A program made the translations under genes and the position numbers. This document shows, one piece after another, positions 1 to 7,995 of a stretch of 64,000 nt of DNA; position 1 is the stretch's first letter, and every line of letters starts with the position of its first letter. The notes under the pieces were generated by a model. It had not been told where the DNA came from and searched no databases. It saw nothing but the letters and a program-made list of their open reading frames with translations. The stretch lies in assembly GCF_030813595.1 (NCBI RefSeq), contig NZ_JAUSUH010000009.1:124001-188000 (forward strand). The letters are read 5' to 3'. The stretch comes from Ancylobacter vacuolatus. Its GTDB lineage: Bacteria; Pseudomonadota; Alphaproteobacteria; Rhizobiales; Xanthobacteraceae.

Positions 1-194
1 GTGGACTTGCCGCAGCCGGATTCCCCCACCAGCGCGAAGGTGGAGCCGCGCGTCACCTCGAACTCCACCTCCTCCACCGCGTGCACGGTGCGCCGACGGG
101 CGCCGGTGAGAAGCCGCTTGATGAGCGAGGGCGAGGCATCGAAGCGCACGGTGAGGCGGTCGACCGAGAGAAGGGTGTCCTTGCCACCGCTCAT
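1..194 (-). CDS. Oligopeptide/dipeptide-type ABC transporter ATP-binding protein (DppF/OppF class), 5' part only
   Basis: This is the N-terminal 64 residues of a second ATPase of the importer encoded by the next four genes; the rest lies beyond the window edge. Translation on the minus strand gives an N-terminal strand region, the link RRRTVHAVEEVEF typical of DppF-type ATPases, and a Walker A motif GESGCGKST right at the edge. Its ATG overlaps the stop of the preceding ATPase gene (ATGA), so the two are translationally coupled. It would energise import together with the DppD-like protein. The substrate is not readable from the sequence. Confidence 0.9.
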   Translation of the reverse strand, partial: MSGGKDTLLSVDRLTVRFDASPSLIKRLLTGARRRTVHAVEEVEFEVTRGSTFALVGESGCGKS

Positions 195-1171
195 GCCGCG
201 CTCCTCGCCACGGGGTCGGCCAGCCAGCAGGCGACCTCGGAGGCGCCGACAGTGAAGGTCGGGGGGCGCTCGCTGGCGCAGCGTACCAGCGCGCGCGGGC
301 AGCGCGGATGGAAGGCACAGCCCGGCACCGGCGCGTCCGGGCGTGGCATTGAGCCGGGAATCTGCGCCAGCTCCACATCCCGCCGGTGCAGGTCGGGGAT
401 CGAGGCCATCAGCCCGCGCGTATAGGGATGAGCGGCGGCGGCGAGCAGGCTGGCGGTCGGCCCGACCTCGACCAGCCGGCCGGCATACATCACCGCCACC
501 CGGTCGGCGACCTCGGCGATCACGCCCATATCGTGCGTCACCAGCATCACGGCGGTGCCGCGCTCGCGGCACATGGCGCGCAGCAGGTCGAGGATCTGCG
601 CCTGGATCGACACATCAAGCGCCGTGGTCGGCTCATCGGCGATGATGAGGCGCGGCTCGCAGCTGAAGGCGAGCGCCAGCACCACGCGCTGGCGCATGCC
701 ACCGGACATTTCGTGCGGGTAGCTCGCCAACCGCTCGCGCGGGGCGGGAATGCCGACCTCCGCCAGCAGCCGCGCAGCGCGCTCCACCGCCTCGGCCGGG
801 TTCAGGTCGAGATGGGTGCGGATGGTTTCGGTCAGCTGGTCGCCGATGGTCATCAGCGGGTCGAGGCTGGTCAGCGGGTCCTGGAACACGGCGGCGATCT
901 CCTTGCCGCGCAAGGCGCGCATCGCGTCCTCGTCCAGCGTGTCGATCCGCCGCCCGTCGAACAGGATACGCCCGCCGGCCTGCCGGGCCGGCCGCTCCAG
1001 CAGGCCGAGCACGGCGGTGCCGGTGACCGACTTGCCGGCGCCGGATTCACCGACGACACCAAGGATCTCGCCAGCGGCGATCTCGAACGACACATCATCG
1101 ATCGCGGTCATCGCTCGGCCGCGTCGGGCGATCTCGACCCGGAGGCCCTGAACCGAGAGAAGCGCGCTCAT
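191..1171 (-). CDS. Dpp/Opp-type ABC transporter ATP-binding protein (DppD class)
   Basis: A 326-aa cytoplasmic ATPase of a peptide/nickel-type importer. Walker A is GESGAGKS at about residues 41-48, the signature is MSGGMRQRV, and Walker B is [12 protein letters not shown]. The C-terminal oligopeptide-transporter extension is present, with the [10 protein letters not shown] cysteine motif seen in DppD/OppD proteins. I chose the ATG at 1171 because it overlaps the permease stop (ATGA) and begins directly before the conserved domain; a longer upstream frame only runs into the permease gene. It pairs with the partial ATPase at the window edge. Confidence 0.93.
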   Translation of the reverse strand: MSALLSVQGLRVEIARRGRAMTAIDDVSFEIAAGEILGVVGESGAGKSVTGTAVLGLLERPARQAGGRILFDGRRIDTLDEDAMRALRGKEIAAVFQDPLTSLDPLMTIGDQLTETIRTHLDLNPAEAVERAARLLAEVGIPAPRERLASYPHEMSGGMRQRVVLALAFSCEPRLIIADEPTTALDVSIQAQILDLLRAMCRERGTAVMLVTHDMGVIAEVADRVAVMYAGRLVEVGPTASLLAAAAHPYTRGLMASIPDLHRRDVELAQIPGSMPRPDAPVPGCAFHPRCPRALVRCASERPPTFTVGASEVACWLADPVARSAA

Positions 1172-2100
1172 GAGGCGAGCTTCGGGTTGAGCGCGTCGCG
1201 CAGCCAGTCGCCAAAGATGTTCACCGACAGGGAGAGCAGTACCAGCAGCAGCCCGGGCAGCGCGCTGATCCACCAGTCGCCGGAGAACACGAACTCATTG
1301 CCGATCCGCACCAGCGAGCCGAGCGAGGGCTGGGTCGAGGGCAGGCCGACGCCGAGGAAGGACAGCGTCGATTCGGTCAGGATCGCCAGAGCGAGATTGA
1401 TGGTGGCGATCACCAGCACCGGGCCGAGCACATTGGGCAGGATATGGGAGATGAGGATGCGCGGCGTACTCACCCCGGTCACTTTCGCCGCCAGCACATA
1501 GTCGCGTCCGCGCTCCACCAGCACGAGGCCGCGCACCGTGCGGGCATACTGGACCCAGAACGAGGCGGCGATGGCGGCAATGAGGATAGGCACCGCCAGT
1601 TCGGCATGCAGCGCCGCCGGCATGGCGGTGCGCGCCACCCCGTCGATCAGCAGGGCGATCAGGATGGCGGGAAAGCTCAGCTGCACATCGGCCGCGCGCA
1701 TGATGAAGGCGTCGAGCACGCCACCGAAATAGCCGGCGATCAGCCCCAGCAGCACGCCGGCAAGGGCGGCGGCGGCGACACTGGCGAGGCCCACCACCAG
1801 CGAGGTGCGCAGCCCGTAGAGCATGGCCGAGAGCATGTCGCGGCCCTGCGGGTCGGTGCCGAGCAGATAGACATCACCGAACATCCCCTCGACGCAGGGC
1901 GGCAGGCGGGCATCGGCGGCATTGGCGGCGGCGGGATCGAAGGCGTCATACGGCGCCAGGACAGGCGCGCCCATCGCCGCGACCAGCAAAGCGAGGCCGA
2001 CCAGCGCGGCGAGGATCGCCACCGGCGAGCGGCGGAAGCGATAGGCGAGATCGCCCCGCCACCAATTACCCAGACTATGGCGAAGCGCGGCGAGGCTCAT
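1168..2100 (-). CDS. Dpp/Opp-type ABC transporter permease (DppC class)
   Basis: A 310-aa inner-membrane permease of the binding-protein-dependent transport family. It has an N-terminal cytoplasmic stretch with WRGDLAYRFRRSP, a first membrane segment, a periplasmic loop typical of DppC (YLLGTDPQGRDMLS), then five further membrane segments. The EAA loop (ERGRDYVLAAKVTG) docks the ATPases. The start ATG at 2100 overlaps the preceding permease stop (ATGA), so the operon is tightly coupled. Substrate specificity comes from the binding protein, which is not of an obvious dipeptide type. Confidence 0.93.
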   Translation of the reverse strand: MSLAALRHSLGNWWRGDLAYRFRRSPVAILAALVGLALLVAAMGAPVLAPYDAFDPAAANAADARLPPCVEGMFGDVYLLGTDPQGRDMLSAMLYGLRTSLVVGLASVAAAALAGVLLGLIAGYFGGVLDAFIMRAADVQLSFPAILIALLIDGVARTAMPAALHAELAVPILIAAIAASFWVQYARTVRGLVLVERGRDYVLAAKVTGVSTPRILISHILPNVLGPVLVIATINLALAILTESTLSFLGVGLPSTQPSLGSLVRIGNEFVFSGDWWISALPGLLLVLLSLSVNIFGDWLRDALNPKLAS

Positions 2101-3080
2101 GCCGTCCTCCTCACGCCGGCACCGGACCGCACGCGCGGGTCGATGGCGACATAGGCAAGGTCCACCGCCAGATTGATCACGGCGAAGCACAGGGCGATGA
2201 GCACGAGATAGGCGGCGAGCAGCGGCACATCGGCGAACTGGATCGCCTGGATCACCAGCAGCCCCAGCCCCGGCCACTGGAACACCGTCTCGACGATGAT
2301 GGAGAAGGCGAACACATTGCCGAACTGCAGCCCGATCATGGTCACCACAGGCACCAGCGTGTTGCGCAGCGCATGCCGGTACTGGATGGCGCGCGGCTTC
2401 AGCCCCCGCGCCCTCGCGAAGCGGATGAAGTCGGCGCGCATCACCTCCAGCATCTCCGCCCGCGCCAGCCGCAGGATCAGCGCCAGCTGGAACACGCCGA
2501 GCGTGACGGCGGGCAGCACCAGCGCCCGCAGGCCGCTTGTCGTGAGCAGCCCGGTGCTCCAGCCGCCGATCGCGACCACCTGGCCGCGCCCGAAGGAGGG
2601 CAGCCAGCCGAGCCAGACCGAGAAGAACAGGATCAGCGCGATGCCGATGAGAAAGGTCGGCAGCGCCACGCCGATCAGCGAGGCCGCCATCAGCGCCTGC
2701 GCTGCCCAGTGGTCGCGGTGGAGCGCCGTCCACACCCCCAGCGGCACGCCGAGGCCGGTGGCGATCAGCATGGAGATCAGCGCCAGCTCCAGCGTCGCCG
2801 GGAAGCGCTCGGCGATCAGCGTCGCCACGGGCTGGCCGAAACGGTAGGACATGCCGAAATCGCCGGTCAGCGCGTTGCCGACGAAGCGGGCGAACTGGAG
2901 GATGAAGGCATCGTCCAGCCCCAGCGCCGCGCGCATCGCCTCGCGGTCGGCGAGGCTGGCGCTCTGGCCGACCATGTTGTTGACGGGATCGCCGACATAG
3001 CGGAACAGCGCGAAGCTGACGAAGGCCGCGACGAGCAGCACGAGCACGGTCTGCCCGAGCCGTCCGAGAACGAAGCTCAT
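2097..3080 (-). CDS. Dpp/Opp-type ABC transporter permease (DppB class)
   Basis: A 327-aa permease with the usual DppB layout: an N-terminal membrane anchor, a periplasmic domain, then five membrane helices. The ATPase-docking loop contains EMLEVMRADFIRFARARGLKP-like residues. Length and order match the family. It is second in the five-gene operon, following the binding-protein gene by 23 bp and overlapping the next permease by 4 bp. Confidence 0.93.
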   Translation of the reverse strand: MSFVLGRLGQTVLVLLVAAFVSFALFRYVGDPVNNMVGQSASLADREAMRAALGLDDAFILQFARFVGNALTGDFGMSYRFGQPVATLIAERFPATLELALISMLIATGLGVPLGVWTALHRDHWAAQALMAASLIGVALPTFLIGIALILFFSVWLGWLPSFGRGQVVAIGGWSTGLLTTSGLRALVLPAVTLGVFQLALILRLARAEMLEVMRADFIRFARARGLKPRAIQYRHALRNTLVPVVTMIGLQFGNVFAFSIIVETVFQWPGLGLLVIQAIQFADVPLLAAYLVLIALCFAVINLAVDLAYVAIDPRVRSGAGVRRTA

Positions 3081-3103
3081 GTCGCGGCCTCCCTTTCAGA
3101 GCG

Positions 3104-4705
3104 TCAGTCGACGCTCACCCATTTCAGCTCGAGGCTGTCATCCGAGCGCTGCACCACGTTCACGCCCTTGCGCACGCCCCAGGCGAGGCCGGCCTGATGC
3201 ACCGGGATGTGGCCATAGTCCGCCTTGTCCAGCATCATCGCCTCGAAGATCATGGCGTTGCGCTTGGCCGGATCGACCTCGACCTCGATCTTCTGGGTCA
3301 GTTCGTCGACCTTGGGGTTGGAGTAGTTGCCGACATTGTAGGTGCCGACCTTCTCCACCGGCGTGTTCATCGTGTCCTGCAGCGTCGAATGGGCGTCGTA
3401 GCTCAGCGGCTGCCAGCCGATCATCGCGAAGGACGTATCGCGGGAGAGCACCTTCTCGAAGAATTTGGAGCGGGTCTGGGCGTTCAGCGTCACCTTCAGC
3501 CCGACACGTCCGAGCATGCCGACAATGGCCTGGCAGATGCGCTCGTCATTCACATAGCGGTCGTTGGAACAATCCATGGTGAAGGTGAAGCCGTTGGGAT
3601 AGCCCGCCTCGGCCAGCAGCTTCTTCGACGCTTCCGGGTCATAGGGCGCGGCGCGGTCGTCGAGCTTGGGGTCGTAGCCATTGATTCCCGGCGCGATCAT
3701 GGTGCCGGCGATGTGCGAGGTGCCGCCCATGATGCGGTCGCGGATCGCGTTCATGTCGATCGCCTGGTAGATCGCCTGACGGACACGCTTGTCCTTGAGG
3801 GGGTTCTTGCCTTTGGCGTCGGAGTTCTGCAGCTCGTCGCGGTGCTGGTCCATGGCGAGCATCATGGTGCGGAGCTCGGAGCCCTTGATCACCTTGGTGC
3901 CATCGTTGCCCTCGATGCGCGCCACGTCCTGCTGCGGCACCGGATAGACCATGTCGACCTCGCCCGAGAGCAGGGCGGCGACGCGGGTGGCGTCGGACTG
4001 GATCGGCGTGAACACGACCTTGTCGACATTGGAGCTTTTCTCGCCCCACCAGTTCGGGTTCGGCACCAGCTCGGTCTTCACCCCGGCCTGGCGCGAGGCG
4101 ATCATGAACGGGCCGGTGCCGTTGGCATTGGTGGACGCGAAGTTCTCGACCTTCGCCTTCACGCTCGCCGGCGCGGTGGCACCGTTCTTCTCCGCCCATG
4201 CCTTGCTCATGATGTAGGTGGAGGTGATCTGCACCGGCAGGATCGGGTTCGGCTTGGCCATGACCAGATCGACGGTGAGATCGTCGACCTTCTTGATGTC
4301 GGTCACCGAGGCGACCGTATAGGCCATGTCCGAGCCGTCCTTCTTCACCCGCTGCAGCGAGAAGACGACATCGTCGGCGGTGAGCGGCGTGCCATCGGCG
4401 AATTTGACGCCCTCGCGCAAATGGAAGCGCCACACATTCGGCTCCGGCTGTTCCCATGTGGTCGCCAGCGCCGGCACCAGTTCCAGCTTCTTGCCGCGCC
4501 CGACCAGCGGCTCATAGACCTGACCGAGCCAGGAGAGGGTGAAGGTCTCGGCCAACGCGTGCGGGTCGAGCGAGGCCGGATCGACCCGGTAGGCATAGCG
4601 GAAGGTCTTGCCCTCCTGCGCCTGCGCCGGAGCCGGGAACAGCACCGGCGCGGCGGCGAGGAAGGCAGCGGAAAGCGCGGTGGTCAGCAGAAGGGGCAAG
4701 CGCAT
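3104..4705 (-). CDS. ABC transporter substrate-binding protein, family 5 (SBP_bac_5)
   Basis: A 533-aa periplasmic solute receptor. Residues 1-30 form a Sec signal (MRLPLLLTTALS, then a cleavage region near APAQAQ). The mature part shows the family pattern LVPALATTWEQPEPNVWRF and LREGVKFADGTPLTADDVVFS. I chose the ATG at 4705 because AGGAG sits 8 nt upstream; an in-frame ATG at 4738 would put non-signal residues in front. It is first in the operon, so it is probably the most highly expressed. The family binds peptides, glutathione, nickel or glycosides, and the neighbours (amidohydrolase, amidase) hint at an amide or cyclic C-N compound. Confidence 0.93.
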   Translation of the reverse strand: MRLPLLLTTALSAAFLAAAPVLFPAPAQAQEGKTFRYAYRVDPASLDPHALAETFTLSWLGQVYEPLVGRGKKLELVPALATTWEQPEPNVWRFHLREGVKFADGTPLTADDVVFSLQRVKKDGSDMAYTVASVTDIKKVDDLTVDLVMAKPNPILPVQITSTYIMSKAWAEKNGATAPASVKAKVENFASTNANGTGPFMIASRQAGVKTELVPNPNWWGEKSSNVDKVVFTPIQSDATRVAALLSGEVDMVYPVPQQDVARIEGNDGTKVIKGSELRTMMLAMDQHRDELQNSDAKGKNPLKDKRVRQAIYQAIDMNAIRDRIMGGTSHIAGTMIAPGINGYDPKLDDRAAPYDPEASKKLLAEAGYPNGFTFTMDCSNDRYVNDERICQAIVGMLGRVGLKVTLNAQTRSKFFEKVLSRDTSFAMIGWQPLSYDAHSTLQDTMNTPVEKVGTYNVGNYSNPKVDELTQKIEVEVDPAKRNAMIFEAMMLDKADYGHIPVHQAGLAWGVRKGVNVVQRSDDSLELKWVSVD

Positions 4706-4998
4706 GACACGGCTCCTGGAAGGATTTTTTGCATTCATTATCGTGAGCCAAGTCTGCAGCAACTAAGTGGTCACTTAAATACCAAATAGTAGGCACGGCG
4801 CCGGAAGCGCGGTCAGGGCGCTGCCGCGCGGCGCGCCAGGCCCTGCACGATAACTATGCATTCTCGTTGATTTCAGAGCGCTCGTCCGGATTGACGGATG
4901 TCGGCGCTCAGGGCAAGACGAAGAATGAGGGGCGCGGCATGCACGCAGGTGAAGGCCACGCCCGGTGATCAACGTCGCTTTTGTCGGGTCATTTTTGA
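4706..4998. promoter_or_regulatory. Divergent promoter region between importer operon and racemase-like gene
   Basis: This 293-bp gap separates two divergent transcription units. It contains the GntR-type operator described separately at 4761-4780, which lies 56-75 bp upstream of the importer start codon in a relatively A+T-rich stretch (about 4725-4800). No other gene was found. No convincing -35/-10 pair could be singled out. Confidence 0.6.
4761..4780. promoter_or_regulatory. Candidate GntR (FadR subfamily) operator, copy 1
   Basis: AACTAAGTGGTCACTTAAAT has inverted arms TAAGTG/CACTTA with a 2-bp centre. A second copy, AACTAAGTAAACGCTTAATT, occurs at 6615-6634 before the amidohydrolase. 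The two share AACTAAGT at the left and CTTAA at the right. The size and symmetry suit a dimeric winged-helix regulator such as the GntR protein encoded at 5778. Binding itself is inferred. Confidence 0.6.
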
Positions 4999-5772
4999 AT
5001 GCAAAATGTCGTCCCCTACACCCGGCATCTCATCGGCATGCTCACGCCCTCGTCCAACACCGTGCTGGAGCCCTACACGGCGCGCATGCTGGAACCGCTG
5101 TTTCCCGGCGTCTCGGCGCATTTCGGCCGGTTCCGGGTGACGCGCATTGCCCTCGACGACAGCGCCTCCGACCAGTTCCGCCAGGAGCCCATTCTCGCCG
5201 CCGCCGAGCTGCTGGCGGATGCGCGCACCGATATCATCGCCTGGAACGGCACCTCGGCGAGCTGGCTCGGCTTCGACACCGACGCGCGTCTCTGCGCGGA
5301 AATCCAGGCCCGCACCGGCGTGCAGGCCACCAGCGCCATCCTCAGCCTCAACCGGCTGATCGCGGAGCGCGGCGTGAAGCGGCTCGGCCTGGTCACGCCC
5401 TATACCGGCGATGTCGGCGCGCGCATCGTCGCCAATTACGCGTCGATCGGCGTCGAAGTGGTGGCCGGCGCGCATGAGGGCCTGTCCGACAATTTCTCCT
5501 TCGCCGAAATCGACGAGGACCGCATCGGGCAGATGTGCACGGACGTCGCCGGCGCGGCACCGGATGCCATCGCCATTGTCTGCACCAATATGCGCGGTGC
5601 GCTGGTGGGGGCGCAGGTCGAGCGCGCGCTGGGCATTCCGGTGTTCGATTCCGTCAGCACCACGCTGTGGGGCTGCCTGCGGGCGATGGGCGTCCCCACC
5701 GCCCCGCTCACCCCCTTCGGCTCGCTCTTCGCCGGCCCGTCCGGGTCCGGCCTGGCGCTGGCCGGGGAGTGA
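4999..5772 (+). CDS. Asp/Glu racemase-superfamily enzyme (maleate isomerase / arylmalonate decarboxylase-like)
   Basis: A 257-aa cytoplasmic enzyme of the Asp/Glu racemase fold. The N-terminal motif LTPSSNTVLEP (residues 15-25) is that of maleate isomerases. The first active-site position, Cys in racemases and isomerases, reads NGTSAS here (Gly84-Thr85-Ser86), while the second Cys is kept (Cys195 in IVCTN). This one-cysteine pattern is what arylmalonate decarboxylase has, so decarboxylation or a one-base reaction is possible; the substrate is unknown. It is followed by the GntR gene after 5 bp. No strong ribosome-binding site supports the ATG at 4999, and the ATG at 5038 is an alternative. 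Confidence 0.8.
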   Translation: MQNVVPYTRHLIGMLTPSSNTVLEPYTARMLEPLFPGVSAHFGRFRVTRIALDDSASDQFRQEPILAAAELLADARTDIIAWNGTSASWLGFDTDARLCAEIQARTGVQATSAILSLNRLIAERGVKRLGLVTPYTGDVGARIVANYASIGVEVVAGAHEGLSDNFSFAEIDEDRIGQMCTDVAGAAPDAIAIVCTNMRGALVGAQVERALGIPVFDSVSTTLWGCLRAMGVPTAPLTPFGSLFAGPSGSGLALAGE

Positions 5773-5777
5773 GGGCG

Positions 5778-6443
5778 ATGGCCGCGCCGGCGCTGAGCGA
5801 GGCCGAAACCGGCACGCTGCACGAGCAGATCGTCAGCAAGCTGCGCGCCGTGCTGCTGAATGGCGAGCTGGCCGATGGCACGCGCATTCCCGAGGCCCAG
5901 CTGTGCCTGCGCTTCGGCATTTCCCGCACCCCGCTGCGCGAGGCGCTGAAGGTGCTCGCCGCCGAGGGCTTCATCGAGCTTCGGCCCAATCGCGGCTCCA
6001 TTGTCGCGCCGATCGATCCGGTCGAGGTGGGCCATCTGTTCGAGATGAAGGGCGCGCTTGAGCAGATGATCGGGCGCCTCGCGGCGGTGCGGGCCACGCC
6101 GGAGGACGCCGAACGGATCGAGCGGGCCCATGCCGCGCTCGGCCGGCCTGCCGACCCGGCGGCCTATACGGCTCTGAACCAGGATTTCCATCGCGCGCTG
6201 GCGGTGGCGACGCACAATCCCGTGCTGCTGCAGAGCTATGACAATCTGCAGAAACGGGTGCTGCGGCTGCGCTTTGTCGTCAACGAGAACCCGCAGCGCG
6301 TGCTTGAATCCTTCGGCGAGCATGAGGGCATCATGGTCGCCTTCCGCGCCCGCGCCCGTCTCGATCTCGCCGAGCGGCTGGAAGAGCATAACCGGCTCAC
6401 CGGCGAGGCGGTGATGCGCACGCTCAAGGGCGAGAGCGCCTGA
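5778..6443 (+). CDS. GntR-family transcriptional regulator, FadR/FCD subfamily
   Basis: A 221-aa regulator. Residues about 12-75 form the winged helix-turn-helix (FGISRTPLREALKVLAAEGF includes the recognition helix). The remaining all-helical FCD effector domain has the expected D, H and H ligands (for example NQDFHRAL and EHEGIM). It begins 5 bp after the racemase-like gene, so the two form one unit. Members respond to carboxylate or amide-type metabolites. The paired operators at 4761 and 6615 flank this gene and are its likely targets. I chose the ATG at 5778 over a longer frame because the conserved domain starts there. Confidence 0.92.
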   Translation: MAAPALSEAETGTLHEQIVSKLRAVLLNGELADGTRIPEAQLCLRFGISRTPLREALKVLAAEGFIELRPNRGSIVAPIDPVEVGHLFEMKGALEQMIGRLAAVRATPEDAERIERAHAALGRPADPAAYTALNQDFHRALAVATHNPVLLQSYDNLQKRVLRLRFVVNENPQRVLESFGEHEGIMVAFRARARLDLAERLEEHNRLTGEAVMRTLKGESA

Positions 6444-6762
6444 GTCACCCGCCGCTCCGGCGCGGGAGCGGCTTCCCGAGCGGATTCTAGGCACCCCCTG
6501 CCCGCGTGGCGCGCACGGCGCCCCGACTTTTGCGAAAACCCCTTCGGCAGCAGCATGTTGAATGGGCCAAGGATGGCCAATCAATCGGCTTTACCGCGCC
6601 CGCGCCCTGCCGCAAACTAAGTAAACGCTTAATTGCGTCGCTCTCGCGCCTTGTTCGCCCCGGGCCCGATGCGCGGCGCTGATGAGCGCGCCGACCGGCC
6701 CCGTTCCCGGCGCGCCGACTGAACCGCACGCCGCCCGCAACGCCGGCCGGAGGAGGCCCGCA
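6444..6762 (+). promoter_or_regulatory. Intergenic region upstream of the amidohydrolase operon
   Basis: These 319 bp hold no gene on either strand that I can support. The A+T-richer part at 6605-6645 carries the second GntR-type operator (6615-6634). The amidohydrolase ribosome-binding site GGAGGAGG lies at about 6749-6756. Confidence 0.6.
6615..6634. promoter_or_regulatory. Candidate GntR (FadR subfamily) operator, copy 2
   Basis: AACTAAGTAAACGCTTAATT matches the operator at 4761-4780 at both ends (AACTAAGT and CTTAA) with a different centre. It lies about 130-150 bp upstream of the amidohydrolase start. The arms here are TAAG/CTTA. Two copies placed before the importer and before the catabolic operon suggest joint control by the adjacent GntR protein. 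Confidence 0.6.
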
Positions 6763-7995
6763 ATGGACCTGATCGTAAGGAATGCCCGCCTTCCCGGCGC
6801 CCCCGACCGTACCGTCGATATCGGTATCAAAGCCGGGCGCATCGCGGTGATCGAGGCCGGTCTCGCCGCCGAGGGCGAGGAACTGGATGTCGGCGGGCGG
6901 CTGGTCTCGCCCGGCTTCATTGAGACCCATATCCATCTCGACAAATCCTGCATCCTCGACCGCTGCCAGTCGGTGCGCGGCGACCTGTCCGAGGCGATTG
7001 GCGAGGTGGCGAAGGCCAAGGCCGGCTTCACCCCGGAGGATGTCTATGCCCGGGCCAAGCGCACGCTGGAAAAATGCCTGCTGCAGGGCACCACCCATAT
7101 GCGGACCCAGCTGGAGGTGGACCCCGGCATCGGCCTGCGCGGGCTGGAGGGCGTGCGGGCGCTGATCGAGGAATATCGCTGGGCGATCGACATCGAGATC
7201 TGCGTCTTCCCGCAGGAAGGCCTGCTGAACAATCCGGGCACTGACGAGCTCATGGTCGCGGCGCTGAACAACGGCGCCCGCGTGGTCGGCGCCGCGCCCT
7301 ATACCGACAGCGACCCGCACGGCCAGATCGACCGGGTCTTCGAGCTGGCGCGCGAATTCGACGCCGATATCGACATGCATCTCGACTTCGGCCCGAGCGC
7401 CGACAATCTCGACCTCGACTATGTCTGCACGCTGGCGGATCGTTACCGCTGGGGCGGGCGCACCGCCATCGGCCATGTCACCAAACTGGCGGGGGCGAGC
7501 CCGGCTCGTTTCGAGGCGGCGGCCCGGCGGATGCGCGACGCCGGCGTGGCGCTCACCGTGCTGCCCTCCACCGACCTGTTCCTCATGGGTCGCGACTGTG
7601 ACTGCCACCAGTCGCGCGGCGTCACCCACACCCATAAGTTGCTGCATCACGGGGTGAACTGCTCGCTGTCGACCAACAATGTGCTCAACCCGTTCACACC
7701 GTTCGGCGACTGCTCCCTCGTCCGCATGGCCAACCTCAACGCCAATATCTGCCATATCGGCGCCGCCGCCGACATTCGCGAGTGCTTCAACATGATAACA
7801 GAGCGCTCGGCCCGGCTGATAAACGCTCCCGACTATGGCCTCGCTCCCGGCAAGGCGGCCGATTTCGTCGTGCTCGACTGCGCGCGGACCGAAGAAGCAG
7901 TGGCCGAGCTCGCCCCCGTCCTGTTCGCCTATAAGCGAGGCCGACGCACCCTGACGCGGCCCGCAGCAATGCTGCATCGCCCGCCGGCCCGCTGA
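6763..7995 (+). CDS. Amidohydrolase-superfamily enzyme (cytosine deaminase / AtzC-like)
   Basis: A 410-aa metal-dependent hydrolase. Metal ligands are visible: HIHLD (His56, His58), His206 in DMHLDFG, His238 in AIGHVTK, and Asp271 in LPSTDLF. HIHLDK and the MHLD motif are typical of the cytosine deaminase/N-isopropylammelide hydrolase branch, which hydrolyses exocyclic or ring C-N bonds. The C-terminal region (GLAPGKAADFVVLD) closes the composite beta domain. GGAGGAGG 7 nt upstream fixes the ATG. The amidase gene follows directly, consistent with stepwise hydrolysis of an N-containing ring or amide. The substrate is not known. Confidence 0.88.
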   Translation: MDLIVRNARLPGAPDRTVDIGIKAGRIAVIEAGLAAEGEELDVGGRLVSPGFIETHIHLDKSCILDRCQSVRGDLSEAIGEVAKAKAGFTPEDVYARAKRTLEKCLLQGTTHMRTQLEVDPGIGLRGLEGVRALIEEYRWAIDIEICVFPQEGLLNNPGTDELMVAALNNGARVVGAAPYTDSDPHGQIDRVFELAREFDADIDMHLDFGPSADNLDLDYVCTLADRYRWGGRTAIGHVTKLAGASPARFEAAARRMRDAGVALTVLPSTDLFLMGRDCDCHQSRGVTHTHKLLHHGVNCSLSTNNVLNPFTPFGDCSLVRMANLNANICHIGAAADIRECFNMITERSARLINAPDYGLAPGKAADFVVLDCARTEEAVAELAPVLFAYKRGRRTLTRPAAMLHRPPAR

